NCBI GenBank assembly: GCA_900660155.1 | Contig: CABFPE010000043.1 | Location: 1,229,950-1,276,287 of the forward strand | DNA from: Hofstenia miamia | Taxonomy: Eukaryota > Xenacoelomorpha > Acoela > Hofsteniidae | Length of the DNA: 46,338 nt | Reading direction: 5' to 3' | In this document: positions 10,059 through 21,724 of the stretch, in pieces | Position numbering within the stretch: position 1 is the stretch's first letter | How the letters are laid out: each line of letters opens with the position of its first letter | Notes under the pieces: model-generated | What the model was told of the DNA's origin: nothing | What the model saw: only the letters and a program-made list of their open reading frames with translations | The model's database searches: none | Program-made: the position numbers and the translations under genes

Positions 10059-10416
10059 ATTAGGATCTTATTTATAAAAATATAGATCGATTATATTTAC
10101 TGGATTATCATGGGTACTCAAACAGCTCTGCATTTAGATAATTATAATTGCAATTAAATTCTCTTAAACAAGCCTGCTTACATAAATCTCGTAAAATTAA
10201 TATTTTTCACCTCAGGATATATGTATATATTTAGAAGAATTTTGATAGTTATGATAAAACTTATGATTTCCTTAAATAGTGTCATCAAAGAAATTACAGT
10301 TACTAAAAATTATATGAAGCAATATATATATAAATTTTCTAATCATTCCCAATGAACCTTCCAGATCTATTGAAACGTATGCAGTTTAGCTAAAGCTATA
10401 AAAAAGAAATACTTAC

Positions 10417-10595
10417 ATATAATTCTGGAATCATCACAAAGAAGCTGATTACCCATGCTGAAACCATTAGGTTTATAACTGCTTTTCTGGAGAAAGCTGA
10501 ACATTTTAATGGGAAATTTAAAATAAGAAATCTTTCAAATGCGAATGCCATCAACGAAAAGTTGCTCACGCTAAACGCGATTTTTTTAATTAAAT
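10417..10595 (-). CDS. Class A GPCR, exon 2 (TM3-TM4)
   Basis: The exon runs from the acceptor atgaatag to the donor TTATAT|gtaagt. With one base from exon 1 it reads NLIKKIAFSVSNFSLMAFAFERFLILNFPLK, then INLMVSAWVISFFVMIPELY. FER stands at the DRY position at the end of TM3. The TM3 cysteine in exon 1 (LCQVA) lies exactly 25 residues before this arginine, the spacing that the rhodopsin family keeps between C3.25 and R3.50, which strongly supports the splice choice. TM4 has the conserved tryptophan (SAW) and a proline near its outer end. No stops or frameshifts are present. A poly-A run near the acceptor is not coding. Confidence 0.85.
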
Positions 10596-10689
10596 CTATT
10601 CATATGTTTACAAAACGTAAACAAAATAGCCTAGTTAATGTTGAATTATCATTTGAATTATGTTACGAGTAACGAAAGTAAAAACAGTA

Positions 10690-10765
10690 GTTTATGTACC
10701 TTACGACGCGACAACGCCTGACGTTGCGCACGGTGCGTCTGGACGGGACGCACACAGTTTGTCTC
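10690..10765. other. CpG-dense patch with small hairpin inside GPCR intron 1
   Basis: About ten CpG pairs fall within some 60 bases (for example ACGACGCGACAACGCC), while the surrounding kilobases hold very few. GTGCGTC and GACGCAC (around 10732-10753) can form a 7 bp stem with a short loop. A long frame runs through the patch but shows no recognisable protein. Whether it is regulatory or part of a young insertion is unknown. Confidence 0.5.
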
Positions 10766-11166
10766 AGAAAACAAAATATTTGAGGGTAGCTGTTCCCATT
10801 GACACTAAACCGCCTCATTATCTGAACAATAGTTATGCAAATAATTTGAATATTTTTTCAAAAAATGAATTTCTCATTGAAAGAAGTTCATATTTGCATG
10901 TATTTTGTGCACAAGAATAGGTTTTGGCACAAATCTTCATCATTTCATGACCTCGCACAACCCCATAGATGTGTTCATGTAAAAAGTTTACAATATTTCT
11001 TAACAGGTTTGGATAAAATTGTTCAAAAATTTGCCAACTCGATTTGGTATATAAAAGTAACACTAGTGGAAAGAGGGCTAAAGTCAAAATTTCATTAAAT
11101 CCCATTTCTTTTAAACTTTTTAGAAAAATAACAATGTAAACCTGTTTGTAACATGATGGCAAAAAC

Positions 11167-11425
11167 TAGCTACTTGGCAAAGCCTGATTCTTCCGTAAAG
11201 TAACATGTAGAAATATGACAAGTAAATAGAGATGAGTGAGGCCGAAGCTATATCTGTCAGGAGAATGTTTATAATATACACAACGAAAGGAAGTCTAAAT
11301 AAGTCTGAGCGAATTAAGATTATCATTGCAAAAATGTTGCTAATAATGCCAAATATGCCAATCGTGGCATTTGAATAAGCTATAAGTTTTCTGAAGAAAA
11401 CATATTCTTCTGTAATGTTCGACAT
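11167..11425 (-). CDS. Class A GPCR, exon 1 (N-terminus, TM1, TM2, start of TM3)
   Basis: From ATG at 11425 it reads MSNITEEYVFFRKLIAYSNA, with N-glycosylation sequons (NIT, NAT) in a short outer N-terminus. TM1 follows (IGIFGIISNIFAMIILI, with SN at the usual GN position). TM2 is VVYIINILLTDIASASL, with the N(x)4D pattern typical of TM2, and the exon ends LYGRIRLCQVA at the top of TM3. An in-frame ATG at 11467 is an alternative start. The donor is GCTA|gttttt at 11167, chosen because it gives the exact C3.25-R3.50 spacing; the GT six bases upstream of it would break the frame. The receptor should sit in the plasma membrane and couple to G proteins. TM6-TM7 are not securely found, so function is uncertain. 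Confidence 0.8.
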
Positions 11426-11479
11426 TTCTTTGTTATAGCTTCTGAAAAAGATTGGGCTTAACAGCATATATTTATTCAA

Positions 11480-12160
11480 CTGCTATCCAATCAAATTTTA
11501 TTGTGGAAAAATATTTTGCAATTTGTCAATGAATATAGCAATCTCTTTGTATTCAGGCGTAGTAGCGACGACATTGTTTAAGTTACCATCATATTATTGG
11601 TAAATGAAAGCCAAAATATTATGGATATGATTAACTACATCTAATTAAGAATCATCCAGAAAAATATATTAAATTTCAAAATGAGGAATGTAAATACACT
11701 TGATTAAGTGCTTATGCGTTTTCCAAAAAGTACGATTCATTGAAATTTACAATAGTAACATTATCAGAAAAAATTAATCTAAATGATTAGTTTTCATATA
11801 TATATAGTATATATATACGTAAGTCTTTAAAATTACAAAGTATGTGCAACACTTAACAAAATATATTCCTTAAATTATAAGTTTCGGGTATTCAACAATA
11901 ACATCGCATTTTTCCAACACCTTCTAAGCATACTAAGACATTTTTTTACAAAATGGGTAGGACTCCTGTTTTGTCGGGTTGAGATTTTCAATGTCTAAAT
12001 TGGGTTAAAAACCGAATTATTTGCATTTTAAAATTTGTCATAAACATAGCAACCAAATTCTGAAAAATCGGATTTGGGTGGATTTAATTGTTCCGTGTTC
12101 GCTTTGAGACTTAAAATTCTCAAATTGCTTGCAATATAATGATGTCAGAATGTCAATATA
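11480..12160. other. Unassigned AT-rich DNA upstream of the GPCR
   Basis: No gene or element is recognised. It should contain the promoter and 5' UTR of the GPCR if exon 1 is the first exon. A (TA)n-like tract lies at 11797-11815. Confidence 0.5.
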
Positions 12161-12417
12161 TACTGCTGATCAAAAATTTAAGACCACCTGAAAATTTTTA
12201 AGAGTCACTATTTTCAGTGATAATCAACTATACTAGGGGCAGGTATAATGTCTAATGAAAAGATTAGCAAAACAAAAACTAATGAATATAATGAATTCAT
12301 AAAAATATGTCACTTATTTTAAAAAACTGCATTCACAATTGATCAAATTTATAAGACCATTAACAAAAATTATAGGAAAATCTACAACAAGGACTTTCAA
12401 TAAAGTGAATTTTGAAC

Positions 12418-13517
12418 TTAGTAATGAGTATGGCCTTCATTCTTGTTGATGACTTCAAACATTCTTTGTGGCATGCCAGAAATGAGGGTTTCCATGAGGG
12501 TAGGGGGAATTTTTTCTCCAGCTCTTGAGAAGGGCACAACGGGGTCATTTACTGTTGCAAATTGCTTACCATTTTTGTACACATCTCTTGCCATTCACCC
12601 CCAAACATTTTCGATTGGGTTTAAGTCGGGTGAGCAGGCTGGATGAGGTACTAGAGAGATGCCATTTTCTTGAAAGAAGGTCATGGTGTGGCGGGCAGCG
12701 TGGATTGCTGCATTATCCTGCAGGAAAACCCAGTCATCTCCACACAAACGAGGGCCTTCTGTCGTTAAAGATGATCTTTGCAACATGTTGACATAACCAT
12801 TTGCAGTCTGACGACCCTGCACCATCTGAAGCACCATTGTTCCTCTGTAGAAAAAAGCACCCCACACCATGACGGAGCCCCCCACCACTTTGACGTGTGG
12901 AGAAGATTTCAGGGAGCATTTCTTTGTCATGCCAGTATCGTTGGAACCCATCAGGACCATCAAGATTTAATTTTTTTTCGTCAGAAAACAAGACTTTTCT
13001 CCATGTCTCTACGTTCCATGTTTGGTGCTCTCGAGCAAACTGTAAGCGGGCTTCTTTGTGACGAGGAANNNNNNNNNNNNNNNNNNNNNNNNNNNNNNNN
13101 NNNNNNNNNNNNNNNNNNNNNNNNNACTGTAAGCGGGCTTCTTTGTGACGAGGAAGCAACCGAGGACTTTGCAGGCGCTTTTTGTTCTTCATGCCCTTTT
13201 GTTTCAAGAATGTTACTGATGGTTACTGCACTGCAATCGGCATCAGTGAGCATCTTAATTTGCCTGGAAGTCCTTCCTCTGTCATAAGAAACTACCCTCA
13301 TAATTCTTCTACCCAATGCGGGTGTGATTTTTGTTGGTCTACCAGTAGATTTGGCTGTTCCATACTCATCGGGATCTTTTAGGAAATTGCAGATCACAGT
13401 TTTACTGCGGTGAAGCTCGGCAGCAATTGCACGCTGTGACAGACCTTGTTTGTGGAGTTCAACGATTTGACCACATTCAAATTCGGGGAGTTTGCTTGCT
13501 TTTGGCATTGTGACCAC
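12418..13517 (-). pseudogene. Tc1 transposase (DD34E), broken
   Basis: The protein starts MVTMPKASKLPEFECGQIVE (or at the inner MPKAS) with a paired-type HTH (LSQRAIAAELHRSKTVICNF) and a second HTH region (GRTSRQIKMLTDADCSAVTI). The catalytic domain has FSDEKKLNLDGPDG (first D), FLQDNAAIHAA (second D) and SPDLNPIENVWG (E), with 34 residues between the last two. It ends RMFEVINKNEGHTHY, the family C-terminus. Breaks: a one-base shift after ILETKG near 13192, a one-base shift in the G run of GGGSVMVWG near 12885, and an in-frame TGA after ENVWG near 12590. After discounting the gap artefact the length, about 337 residues, equals that of an intact Tc1 transposase. It is inactive as read. Confidence 0.92.
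13069..13125. other. Assembly gap (57 N) flanked by an identical 30 bp repeat
   Basis: Bases 13039-13068 and 13126-13155 are identical. The transposase would be continuous if one copy and the N run were removed, so the gap is probably an unmerged contig overlap, not missing sequence. Confidence 0.85.
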
Positions 13518-13799
13518 TTCCCGCCACCAATGACAATTTCAAACTAACCTAGAATACCAGTAGGACCCTGGAATAAAACTCTGGTCTTATAATTTTGATC
13601 ACAACTCAACACGTTGGTTTTTTAAAAATGCAAATTTTAATGAATTATAAAAGTAGAATTTTTTCAAAATTTCAAATCCGTTTGCTTGATGTATTAGTAA
13701 TCCATAGTCATGATATCATATTCATTTAGCAAGGGAGAATTATAATTTTTAAAATTTTTAAGTGGTCCTAAACTTTTGATCGGCAGTGTATAATGCAAA

Positions 13800-15090
13800 A
13801 GATTATGGCACTAGTGCAAAACGAAAACCTTTTAGGTTAGGTTTCAGGTAATTGAAAAAAATTCACCAATCAAGATGATATAATTGGTGGGCTGAATGTG
13901 GTAATATTTCAAAATTTTGTCAAGTTCAGTCCATTCAATATTAAACAGAGGTATTGGTGATATTTAAACACAATGATCATTCGGAGGATGTATAGAATGC
14001 CAAACTCTTTCTATTTTTGCACTTTCTATATAAAATCTTGGACTGCATATTGCTTAAGCCGCTATTTTTGCTATTCTTTCGCCAATATTAATTGATTTTG
14101 CTAAGCATATGAAGCTGATTGAGTAAATTTAAATATATGCTTAAATCACATTAAAATTTCTAGCTGATATTCCCTGAAGTTGTTGAGATATTGGGCAAGC
14201 AGAGCAAATTTTGGAAGTTTATATCCGTTTATTGCTAACGACATTTATATTCTGATTACACTGTTTTAGTTGGTAGAAAAAGAAGCCTAAATGATAATAA
14301 GGGTTAATTTCAGAAATTGTTTATAGCTTAAAATAGTAAATTTGATTTATCAACTTAGTATAATAAACAATACATATTGTATATTTGCTTTATCATGTCC
14401 ATTAGTTCATAATGATAAAAAATAATACCTAGGCCCAATTGTTTTATAATAATCGTTTTATTAAGACGAAATTTTAGTGATCAATAGAAGAAAAACATTC
14501 TTTTATAATAGCATGCTCGAATTGTAAACGCTAAATTATATTCATTTTTGCTTTTTTCATGTTAGTGTACATGTACATGCTCCTCTGAACACTGCAGTTC
14601 TCTAAGTAATTTCTCACTATGTGTCCATTAGTTAACTGCACTAATATTTTGTGACACAATTAATCAAAAGCGAGTCCACAACAATTTCATACTGATCAAT
14701 GGCGCCCAATTCAGAGTACCCTCCCGTTTATTTGATTTCAGTGCATAATGCAAAGTATCTATCAATGACAAATTGATTAACGTAATGGTCTCAATTATTT
14801 AAAGATTGTTCACTTTAGTTGTTGATGAATCTTGAAATGGCTCACAAGTGTTATTTCATTTTGTTGATGAATGCATCATTTGTTAAATGCTGTAGACAGT
14901 GATGTCCATTTAAATAAATTACTTTAACTATTTTGAACTGATTAGTTTTATTTTCAGTTAGTTATTGCCCATTAGTTTAACTAGTGATTAGTTAAACTAA
15001 TTGTACTTTTGCGAGTAAAAATAGAACTAATTTACCTTCTTTGTTTCTGCGCCATTTGAACCTGTAAGCGATCAAATTGTTCCACAAGTT
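13800..15090. other. Unassigned AT-rich DNA
   Basis: No gene or bounded element is seen. Around 14940-15010 the short unit ATTAGTTTAACT recurs in both orientations and may be the remains of a palindromic element. Confidence 0.45.
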
Positions 15091-15101
15091 CGCAAAATTA
15101 T

Positions 15102-15534
15102 TCAATTTTGGGGACCATTTCTATTAACGCTGAAGTTCAACAAACTGTTTGAAATTTTTGCAAAAGTTTGAGTAGTTTCATGAACACAGGAAAACTGATT
15201 TGCTAAATTTGCTGACAACCAGTGTGCAGTCACATTTGTATGTCCAGCAAAATCAAGTTGTGAAATATTGACTAGCGATGAAAAGTCATTGGTCAAGCAA
15301 GTAAGTTTGGGCAAGAAGAGTTTCACAGACAAGGTGACACTGGCAACGCCAGATGAAATTTTGCAGCCTGAAGTCAATGCCTGAAATGTGAATAAAGATC
15401 CAGTTGATTCCACATGTGAAGCTGGTTGCTTTCAAAGTGCTTTCATCAGAACGTTCAATATAAGCAGAGCTGGAGGACTTTCTGGCGAATACTGATAAAT
15501 ATGATATTACATACAATTTCTTCTTTTGGCTCAA
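15102..15534 (-). other. Coding-like stretch, unrecognised
   Basis: The base composition is less AT-rich than its surroundings, and two overlapping frames stay open on the minus strand. One reads ALTSGCKISSGVASVTLSVK and HTNVTAHWLSANLANQF. No domain, transmembrane pattern or family is recognised. It could be an exon of an unknown gene or a decayed transposon. Confidence 0.2.
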
Positions 15535-16228
15535 GTATTCTAAGTTATCTGAAATTGCTCGAATCTATATTAAATCTTTTCAAGAAGAGCATCAATGACA
15601 TAGCAATTTGCTTCATGGTATAGGGCTTAATGATATGCCTAAATTTCTATTTATATTCAAACTCAAGAAATTGCAATTAGGTAACTATGTGACCGCATTT
15701 CTCTTCCCGATGTTTTGTGTGCTATTTTTGCAAAATTATCATAACAATGACTTGGAAATTTTATGCATATTATATTACTTTTAAAAGTCTGATAGAGCCA
15801 CTTCCACAAATATTATACTATAATATATTATATTCTGTAAAAGACAATAGTATTAAATGAAAAACAATTCGATTTATGTGTATTATAAAATCTTAGGACT
15901 ATTTTATAAGTAATTAGTGGGGGAGGGGTATCAACTCTTAATTGAAACATTGCAACATTTTCTGTTTTATAGTTTGAATGACCTCTAAGGTCACAACTAA
16001 TCTTATTTCTGAGCTTTGGTTACTGTCTTCCTCAAAAAATCAAAAAAGCATATTGAAATGCTAATTTTGGTGGTTTTTTTAAATTTTTGCCGTCATTACA
16101 CAAAATACGGTAAGGGGAATTTTAAAATTATCCGAAATAGCTCAAACTTGCATGGTTTGGTGCAACCATATAGCTGCACTATTGTTTTAAAAAAGAACTT
16201 GATCCGAAGAGTGTAAAGTGAAACACCC

Positions 16229-16259
<31 letters not shown>

Positions 16260-16880
16260 ACGTGACCCAGGCACAGATGTGATACGATATGACTATACTC
16301 GGTGAAACTCGATGAAATTGTAAAATAAATTACCTGGTGATCCAATTTGAACCGCTTTCTTAGAATTTAGAACGTTGCTTGAAAGGCTTTGCTAATATTA
16401 TACCTGCATAAACATTAACACAAGTTAGGACATCACGCTTGCTTTCACTAACATTCAAATGCTTATCCCAATTTTATAGACGTAAATATATTTTAAAGAC
16501 ATGGCTTCAAGTTATTACAATAACTTATTATTTTAATAATAAATGTAACATAATACTTTTTTCGAAAGCAAAAATGCTTCAATTTTAAATCTAAGTGTTA
16601 GAGATACTTCTTTTTGCACTCATTTGTGAAATCCATAAAATTTAACCCCATTTTATTTTTAGCAAAAATTCAAATATGGAATTAAACAAAACTTCAAAGA
16701 CTTTATACTAACTTACATGTATTATTAACCAGTTACAGAATAGGGTCATAGAGATTTATGGTAGATCAAATCCGAATCCGAATCTGTGTTGGATTCTAAA
16801 TGGAATCTTGGTAAAGTACAGGGGCATATATATATATATACATATTCACAAATATATGTAATTGTATCTATACTGTATAC

Positions 16881-17271
16881 TAGAAATGAATGCGGTACAG
16901 GTTTTGTAATTTCCACCGCAGAGAAAAAAACTTCACCGCTAACGGCCGCAATGTGCGTTTTTTACCGCAAACCACAACAATACATGAAATTTTACCGCTG
17001 CATGCCGCAACAATGTCGATTTTTATTTCGTAAGAACTGATCGAAATATCTGATTTTTTTAGCGTATGGATCATTCGTAGAAAATTTTAGGGACAGCATC
17101 TTAGGTATTTTGTTCAATTTTATTAGAGCAGTATCCAATTTTCCATAAAATATGCAAAATTACTTTAAACATTTTTTATGTGAAATCTATTATTTGTTCT
17201 TTAGAATCTACTGCGAGCCACCGCAATTGAGTAAATCGCTACCGGTGTATATCGCACCACACTAATCTCTA
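16881..17271. mobile_element. hAT-like MITE
   Basis: The left end TAGAAATGAATGCGGTACAG and the inverted right end TAGAGATTAGTGTGGTGCGA agree at about two thirds of positions. The flanking octamers CTGTATAC and CGGTATAT agree at six of eight, as an old 8 bp hAT duplication would. Short ACCGC/GCGGT units recur inside both ends (for example 16914, 16935, 16965, 16995, 17220). There is no coding capacity. Confidence 0.6.
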
Positions 17272-18880
17272 CGGTATATTGTTTTTTGCACATCTATTAC
17301 AATACAACAAATTCATTTTATGGTAAATCGCTTATTATTCAATTAATTCTGATAAGTTACACCTAAAATATGTTGACGGAAATATATTTCAGATTAAAGA
17401 TAACAACGTACAGTTTTCGATATTCCTCACTGACGTTTCGTTTGTTTGTCCAATGTATGAATTTTTATGTTTTTGTGCACACAAGGAAATCAAGGAAATT
17501 GAAATCAAGGTCATTTACATTTGCAGCAATGTTATTTTGATTGATTATTATATTTTGAGATCGCAAGCGAGCTTAATGTTTTTATATGGAAATTTCTAAA
17601 ATATCATTTCTAGGATTTGTATTACTGTACTTTTTCATTGATCATGTAATCAATTTTGACTAAATCTTTTCTAGCTTTCTACTGCAAAACTATTATATTT
17701 TAAATTGTAGGAGATGCCTAAATAGTGGTTAATGTTATCTACTTGTTACTTATTTCTTGTGCTTCAAAATCACTTTTTGTAGCATTGTGGCGTAGGATGC
17801 AGGAGTTTGTTGCAGATATAGTATGGTATAAAAAATTGTTAACTCACAACTACTTAATGCTCAGTTTAATATGATTGAATTAATATAATTGCCTACAATT
17901 AGATCTTAATCTGACCCGACTTTAATACAAAATTTCCTAGTTTTTTATTTTTTATGCTAATTGGTTAGACTGCTCTTAACAAATCTTTATTTTCAAAGTC
18001 TAGAAAATTTATTTTAGGTCATGAATTGCATGTTTATGTGTGCCTATTGTTTTTATTTTTGCTTTGAAATTTATATATATGAATGAGTTATGACAATAAC
18101 ATATTCAATTAGAATTTTTTTAATAAATCTTGCGATTTTAAAATATTAATTTGTCCCTACCAATTACATTTGTATCTACAACAAATATTTCTAGCTAGGA
18201 GCATATAATAAATAAAAATGTCGTCTATATTTCTAAAATGACATGAAATCCTGGTTATATCCGACTTGAACATGGATCTGGAATGGATCTGGATCCAAAG
18301 AAATCGATCCATGGACAAGTATGGGTTATACCCACAATAGACCTTAAAAAATTTGTCTTAAAATAATACATATTTATTTAATATTGCACAAATTTGTGTA
18401 TTAAAATCAAGAAAAAACTTAACTTCTTATTCGGGTCAAGAGCCATTCAGTCTAATTAAAATCCTTTGAAATAAATGAAATTTTGTCAACAATGCAAAGA
18501 CTGGATTCTTGAAATGTAAAACAGGTCTTATTTAGTTAAGAATGGAAAAATTGATAACTTTATAGGTGTGCCTATACTGTTGAACGCAACTCTAGCATTG
18601 TGGGATTTGAAATTTTTCAGAATTTTTGACACGAAGATGCAATTCATGGTATTCACAATATTTACAATTGGTGTTTCCATACATGCTTGTTTAAAAATAG
18701 AAAAATTATGAAAAATTTACAGTCACTACAAAATTTAATGATGAATACTATAATCTTTTTATAATAACACAATGCTAGATTGGGAGAACTAAACTTTGGC
18801 CAGTTGCACCTTAGTTCAAGGAACGTGGCTAACAAATTACAGCGTGACAAAAGAATTACGCTTCGGATGACTGTTCACAA
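17272..18880. other. Unassigned AT-rich DNA
   Basis: No gene is recognised. Around 18270-18315 the unit ATGGATCTGGA/ATCCAAAG repeats in direct and inverted form, which looks like the subterminal part of a DNA element without a visible partner. Confidence 0.45.
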
Positions 18881-18886
18881 ATAACT

Positions 18887-19020
18887 AAGGAATAGTACAA
18901 CTAGAGTACGATGAAAATTCTTCGATATTCTTAGCATCATTAGTAATACAAAGTTATCTGCATATCAGTTCCTACTATTGAAAAAATAAATAAGCCTTGA
19001 TTACATAAATATTCTCTCAA

Positions 19021-19065
<45 letters not shown>

Positions 19066-19085
19066 GTCTTTAAGCTGTGTGAATA
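18887..19085 (+). repeat. Diverged repeat, copy A
   Basis: Shares ordered blocks with 20369-20540: GGAATAG, GATGAAAATT, CATCATTA, TCAGTT.CTACTATTG, CTTGA.T.CAT and a similar end after a TA-rich stretch. The two are in direct orientation 1.5 kb apart. The origin (tandem duplication or a dispersed element) is not clear. Confidence 0.5.
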
Positions 19086-20368
19086 ATTCCTAGAAATCGT
19101 GTTGAGAATCCTAAAAATAAACTTTAATGCTATGGTTTCTATAATAATTTTGATTATTTCCTATTCTAAAAAGCCATATATTACCTGTGGTTCTTAAAAG
19201 TACTATCAGTATTCTACTAGAAATAGTGAATTTCTTCATGACTCTAGAAGTAATTACAAATAACACAATTATTTACTTCATAATCCACTAAGGCAAGGTT
19301 TGCACGAAGTATTTTCCTTGACCTTTTATACCTTAAATAAAAATTTAAACGTATTCGTCTACTTTGGCTCTGTACAGGGTTCTTCTGTAAAAAAACTTGA
19401 GAAATATTTCCATTACACATGATAGTAAAATTATCTATGTATAGAATTTTGGAGATGTACACAGAGTAATTGGGTACGTATGGCTGCGCATAATTTTTAT
19501 AGGGTATGAAGATAGAGTAAGCTTTCTACTCCACATTATGAGTTTTATACTATGAGTTTTTTGCTTTAAAAAGTTTATAAGCAAACTCAATTCTCAGGTA
19601 CGACTGTGTAAGTTTAAAGCATTTCGAATATGCGTGGGCATCGATAAAAATTTTTTTTGTAACTGGTGGGCACGACATTAAAAACATACATAACTAACAC
19701 AGAGTTCTATCAAAGAATAAACATACATCTTTTAACATTTATTTTAGTGATAAAATGATATTTTATAAAAATAGAGGAAACTATGTTAACTAGGTCTATT
19801 CTAATAGAATTGCAGAATAATTTACTCAGATTTAACAAAAAATTGTAAAAAAGAAAATTTCAATTATTAATATAAGCGATTCCGGTTGTAAATGTCAAGT
19901 CCAAGTTGTACAGAGCGAAGAAAAAACACATATATACAGTATTCCATGTGCTTCATATGTTAATACAAGAATACAGAATAAATCATATTTGAAATCATCG
20001 ATTCGCCAGCTTAAAATTAAACTTTCAATTATACAAATCCATCCATTATTAGTTGTAATATTCAAAATTCATTAGTTTTATATTTTCACTTAGATGGTTG
20101 TTAATAATTATTGATTCACATATATTTGAAATGTGATGTTGAGTAAATATTTGAAAATTGTTCTCTTTTGTATTACATGTCGTGAATTATGTTTAATGAA
20201 AAAAGTAGACGGTTCTCTTTACAAATACAAGAAACAAAGATTCTAAAAACATCACAACAATGGAGCATACCAATAGATTTATAATAATTAATAATTATTC
20301 CAAGTAACTTTATGGACATTTGCAGTTAATAATTATCATTCAAAAACTTGGCATGGGAAATTGATTAT

Positions 20369-20540
20369 GGAATAGGATTAGATTAGATAAGGCATGATGA
20401 AAATTTTGCAATTTTTATAACATCATTAAGATATCTCCAATTCAGTTTCTACTATTGCAACAGTAAGCAGATCTTGACTGCATTGAAATCTTCCATTTGA
20501 ATGTATATATTATATTTATATGACAGCATTGAGAATTACC
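20369..20540 (+). repeat. Diverged repeat, copy B
   Basis: Direct-orientation partner of 18887-19085; see the shared blocks listed there. No coding potential is visible in either copy. Confidence 0.5.
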
Positions 20541-20544
20541 AACT

Positions 20545-21720
20545 TAAAAACTTTCTCAAAATTCAAGATGTTTAAGTTTTTGCCTACTTATGCCTAAAAT
20601 GAGCAAATATGAAGCAAGTTTAGGGCATAGAAAATCATATTCAATTACATGTACTTGTATATGAATATATGCTGTATGAAATGTTGCATGTAAAGTCAAC
20701 AAGATTATTATGAATAAACATTGCTTATTTAGGCTTAAAATCGGCACATGATTGCAAATAAATTGTTTTAATATCATCTAGAATTTTTTTGCATTAATGT
20801 TTATGTGACCAATAGAAATTTTAACACTATTTCCTTTAATTATTTTTTAAAGTAAAATAAATACTATAGGTTACATTACTTCCATTAAAGTAGTAAATCC
20901 TTGAGCACACTTATCACTGTTGAAACCTCATCTTATGTCCACTTGCACCCACATAAGCTATGTTCTAACATTCTTCACTTTCTATTAACATTCTTTCTGC
21001 TTCTTGACACTGAAGCAATTAATTCGTAAGAAAGCGAATGTCTTAAAATGCATTTTAAAAAACTCTATATATGATTTAATTTCAAAAATCGTTATTTAAC
21101 ATTTTCACGAATATTTTATGTCGTCCCTTTTCTAATCAAATTAATAAATTTAAAATGTATGCAATTAATAAGTATACCACAACATAATCACCAATATCAG
21201 CATGTGTTGAGAAGGGAAGTTATGCAGAAAAACGTTAAGGTTTAATTTTATTTTTCATCAATATATGAATGGAATCAACTGGTTACTGGGCCAATATTAA
21301 TTCACAAAAATTTATTTGAGCGAAAGCTGAAGTGTACTCTTGCATTTAAGAAACGATAGAAATTAATTACTTATATGAGTAGAGTTTTCCAAGTTTCAGT
21401 AAAAAGTTTGAATCGTATTGCAGCAATATTTTAGAAAAACCTGATCATACAATCGTAGTTGACCCTTAGACGCCCCTGTACTAAAACGGCACTTGTCAGT
21501 GCCTTAAGAGAGTAAAACAATGTAGTCCTTCGGATGCTTTAGAAGTTATTGAATTTAGATTTGAGGGCCATTTTAGGCTATCTTGACTACACACTCGAAT
21601 TAATAGTCATTTAACTCGTTCAATAATCAGTCACATAGCATGCAAAATGAATAAAACAAACAAACAATAAGTTTTTTTGAGATATTATTCCATTTTTTGA
21701 ATGTCTAATTTTTACTTGAT
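20545..21720. other. Unassigned AT-rich DNA
   Basis: No supported gene, RNA or bounded element is seen. Confidence 0.5.
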
Positions 21721-21724
21721 TAAT

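Larger units (their letters stand above)
12161..13788 (-). mobile_element. Tc1-type DNA transposon
   Basis: TA target duplications lie at 12159-12160 and 13789-13790. The inverted ends are TACTGCTGATCAAAA on the left and TTTTGATCGGCAGTG on the right, with similarity extending about 40 bp inward (..AAGACCACC / AGTGGTCCT..). The element carries one transposase gene on the minus strand (12418-13517). An assembly gap at 13069-13125 adds 87 spurious bases if the flanking 30 bp repeat is an artefact, so the true length is close to 1.54 kb, a normal Tc1 size. Confidence 0.93.

Noticed and set aside
10660-10920. Plus-strand open frame over the CpG-dense patch
   Set aside because: It lies in the intron of the opposite-strand GPCR and shows no recognisable domain.
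12734-13287. Plus-strand frames and frames crossing the N gap in the Tc1 region
   Set aside because: They are shadows of the minus-strand transposase, and residues across N are undefined.
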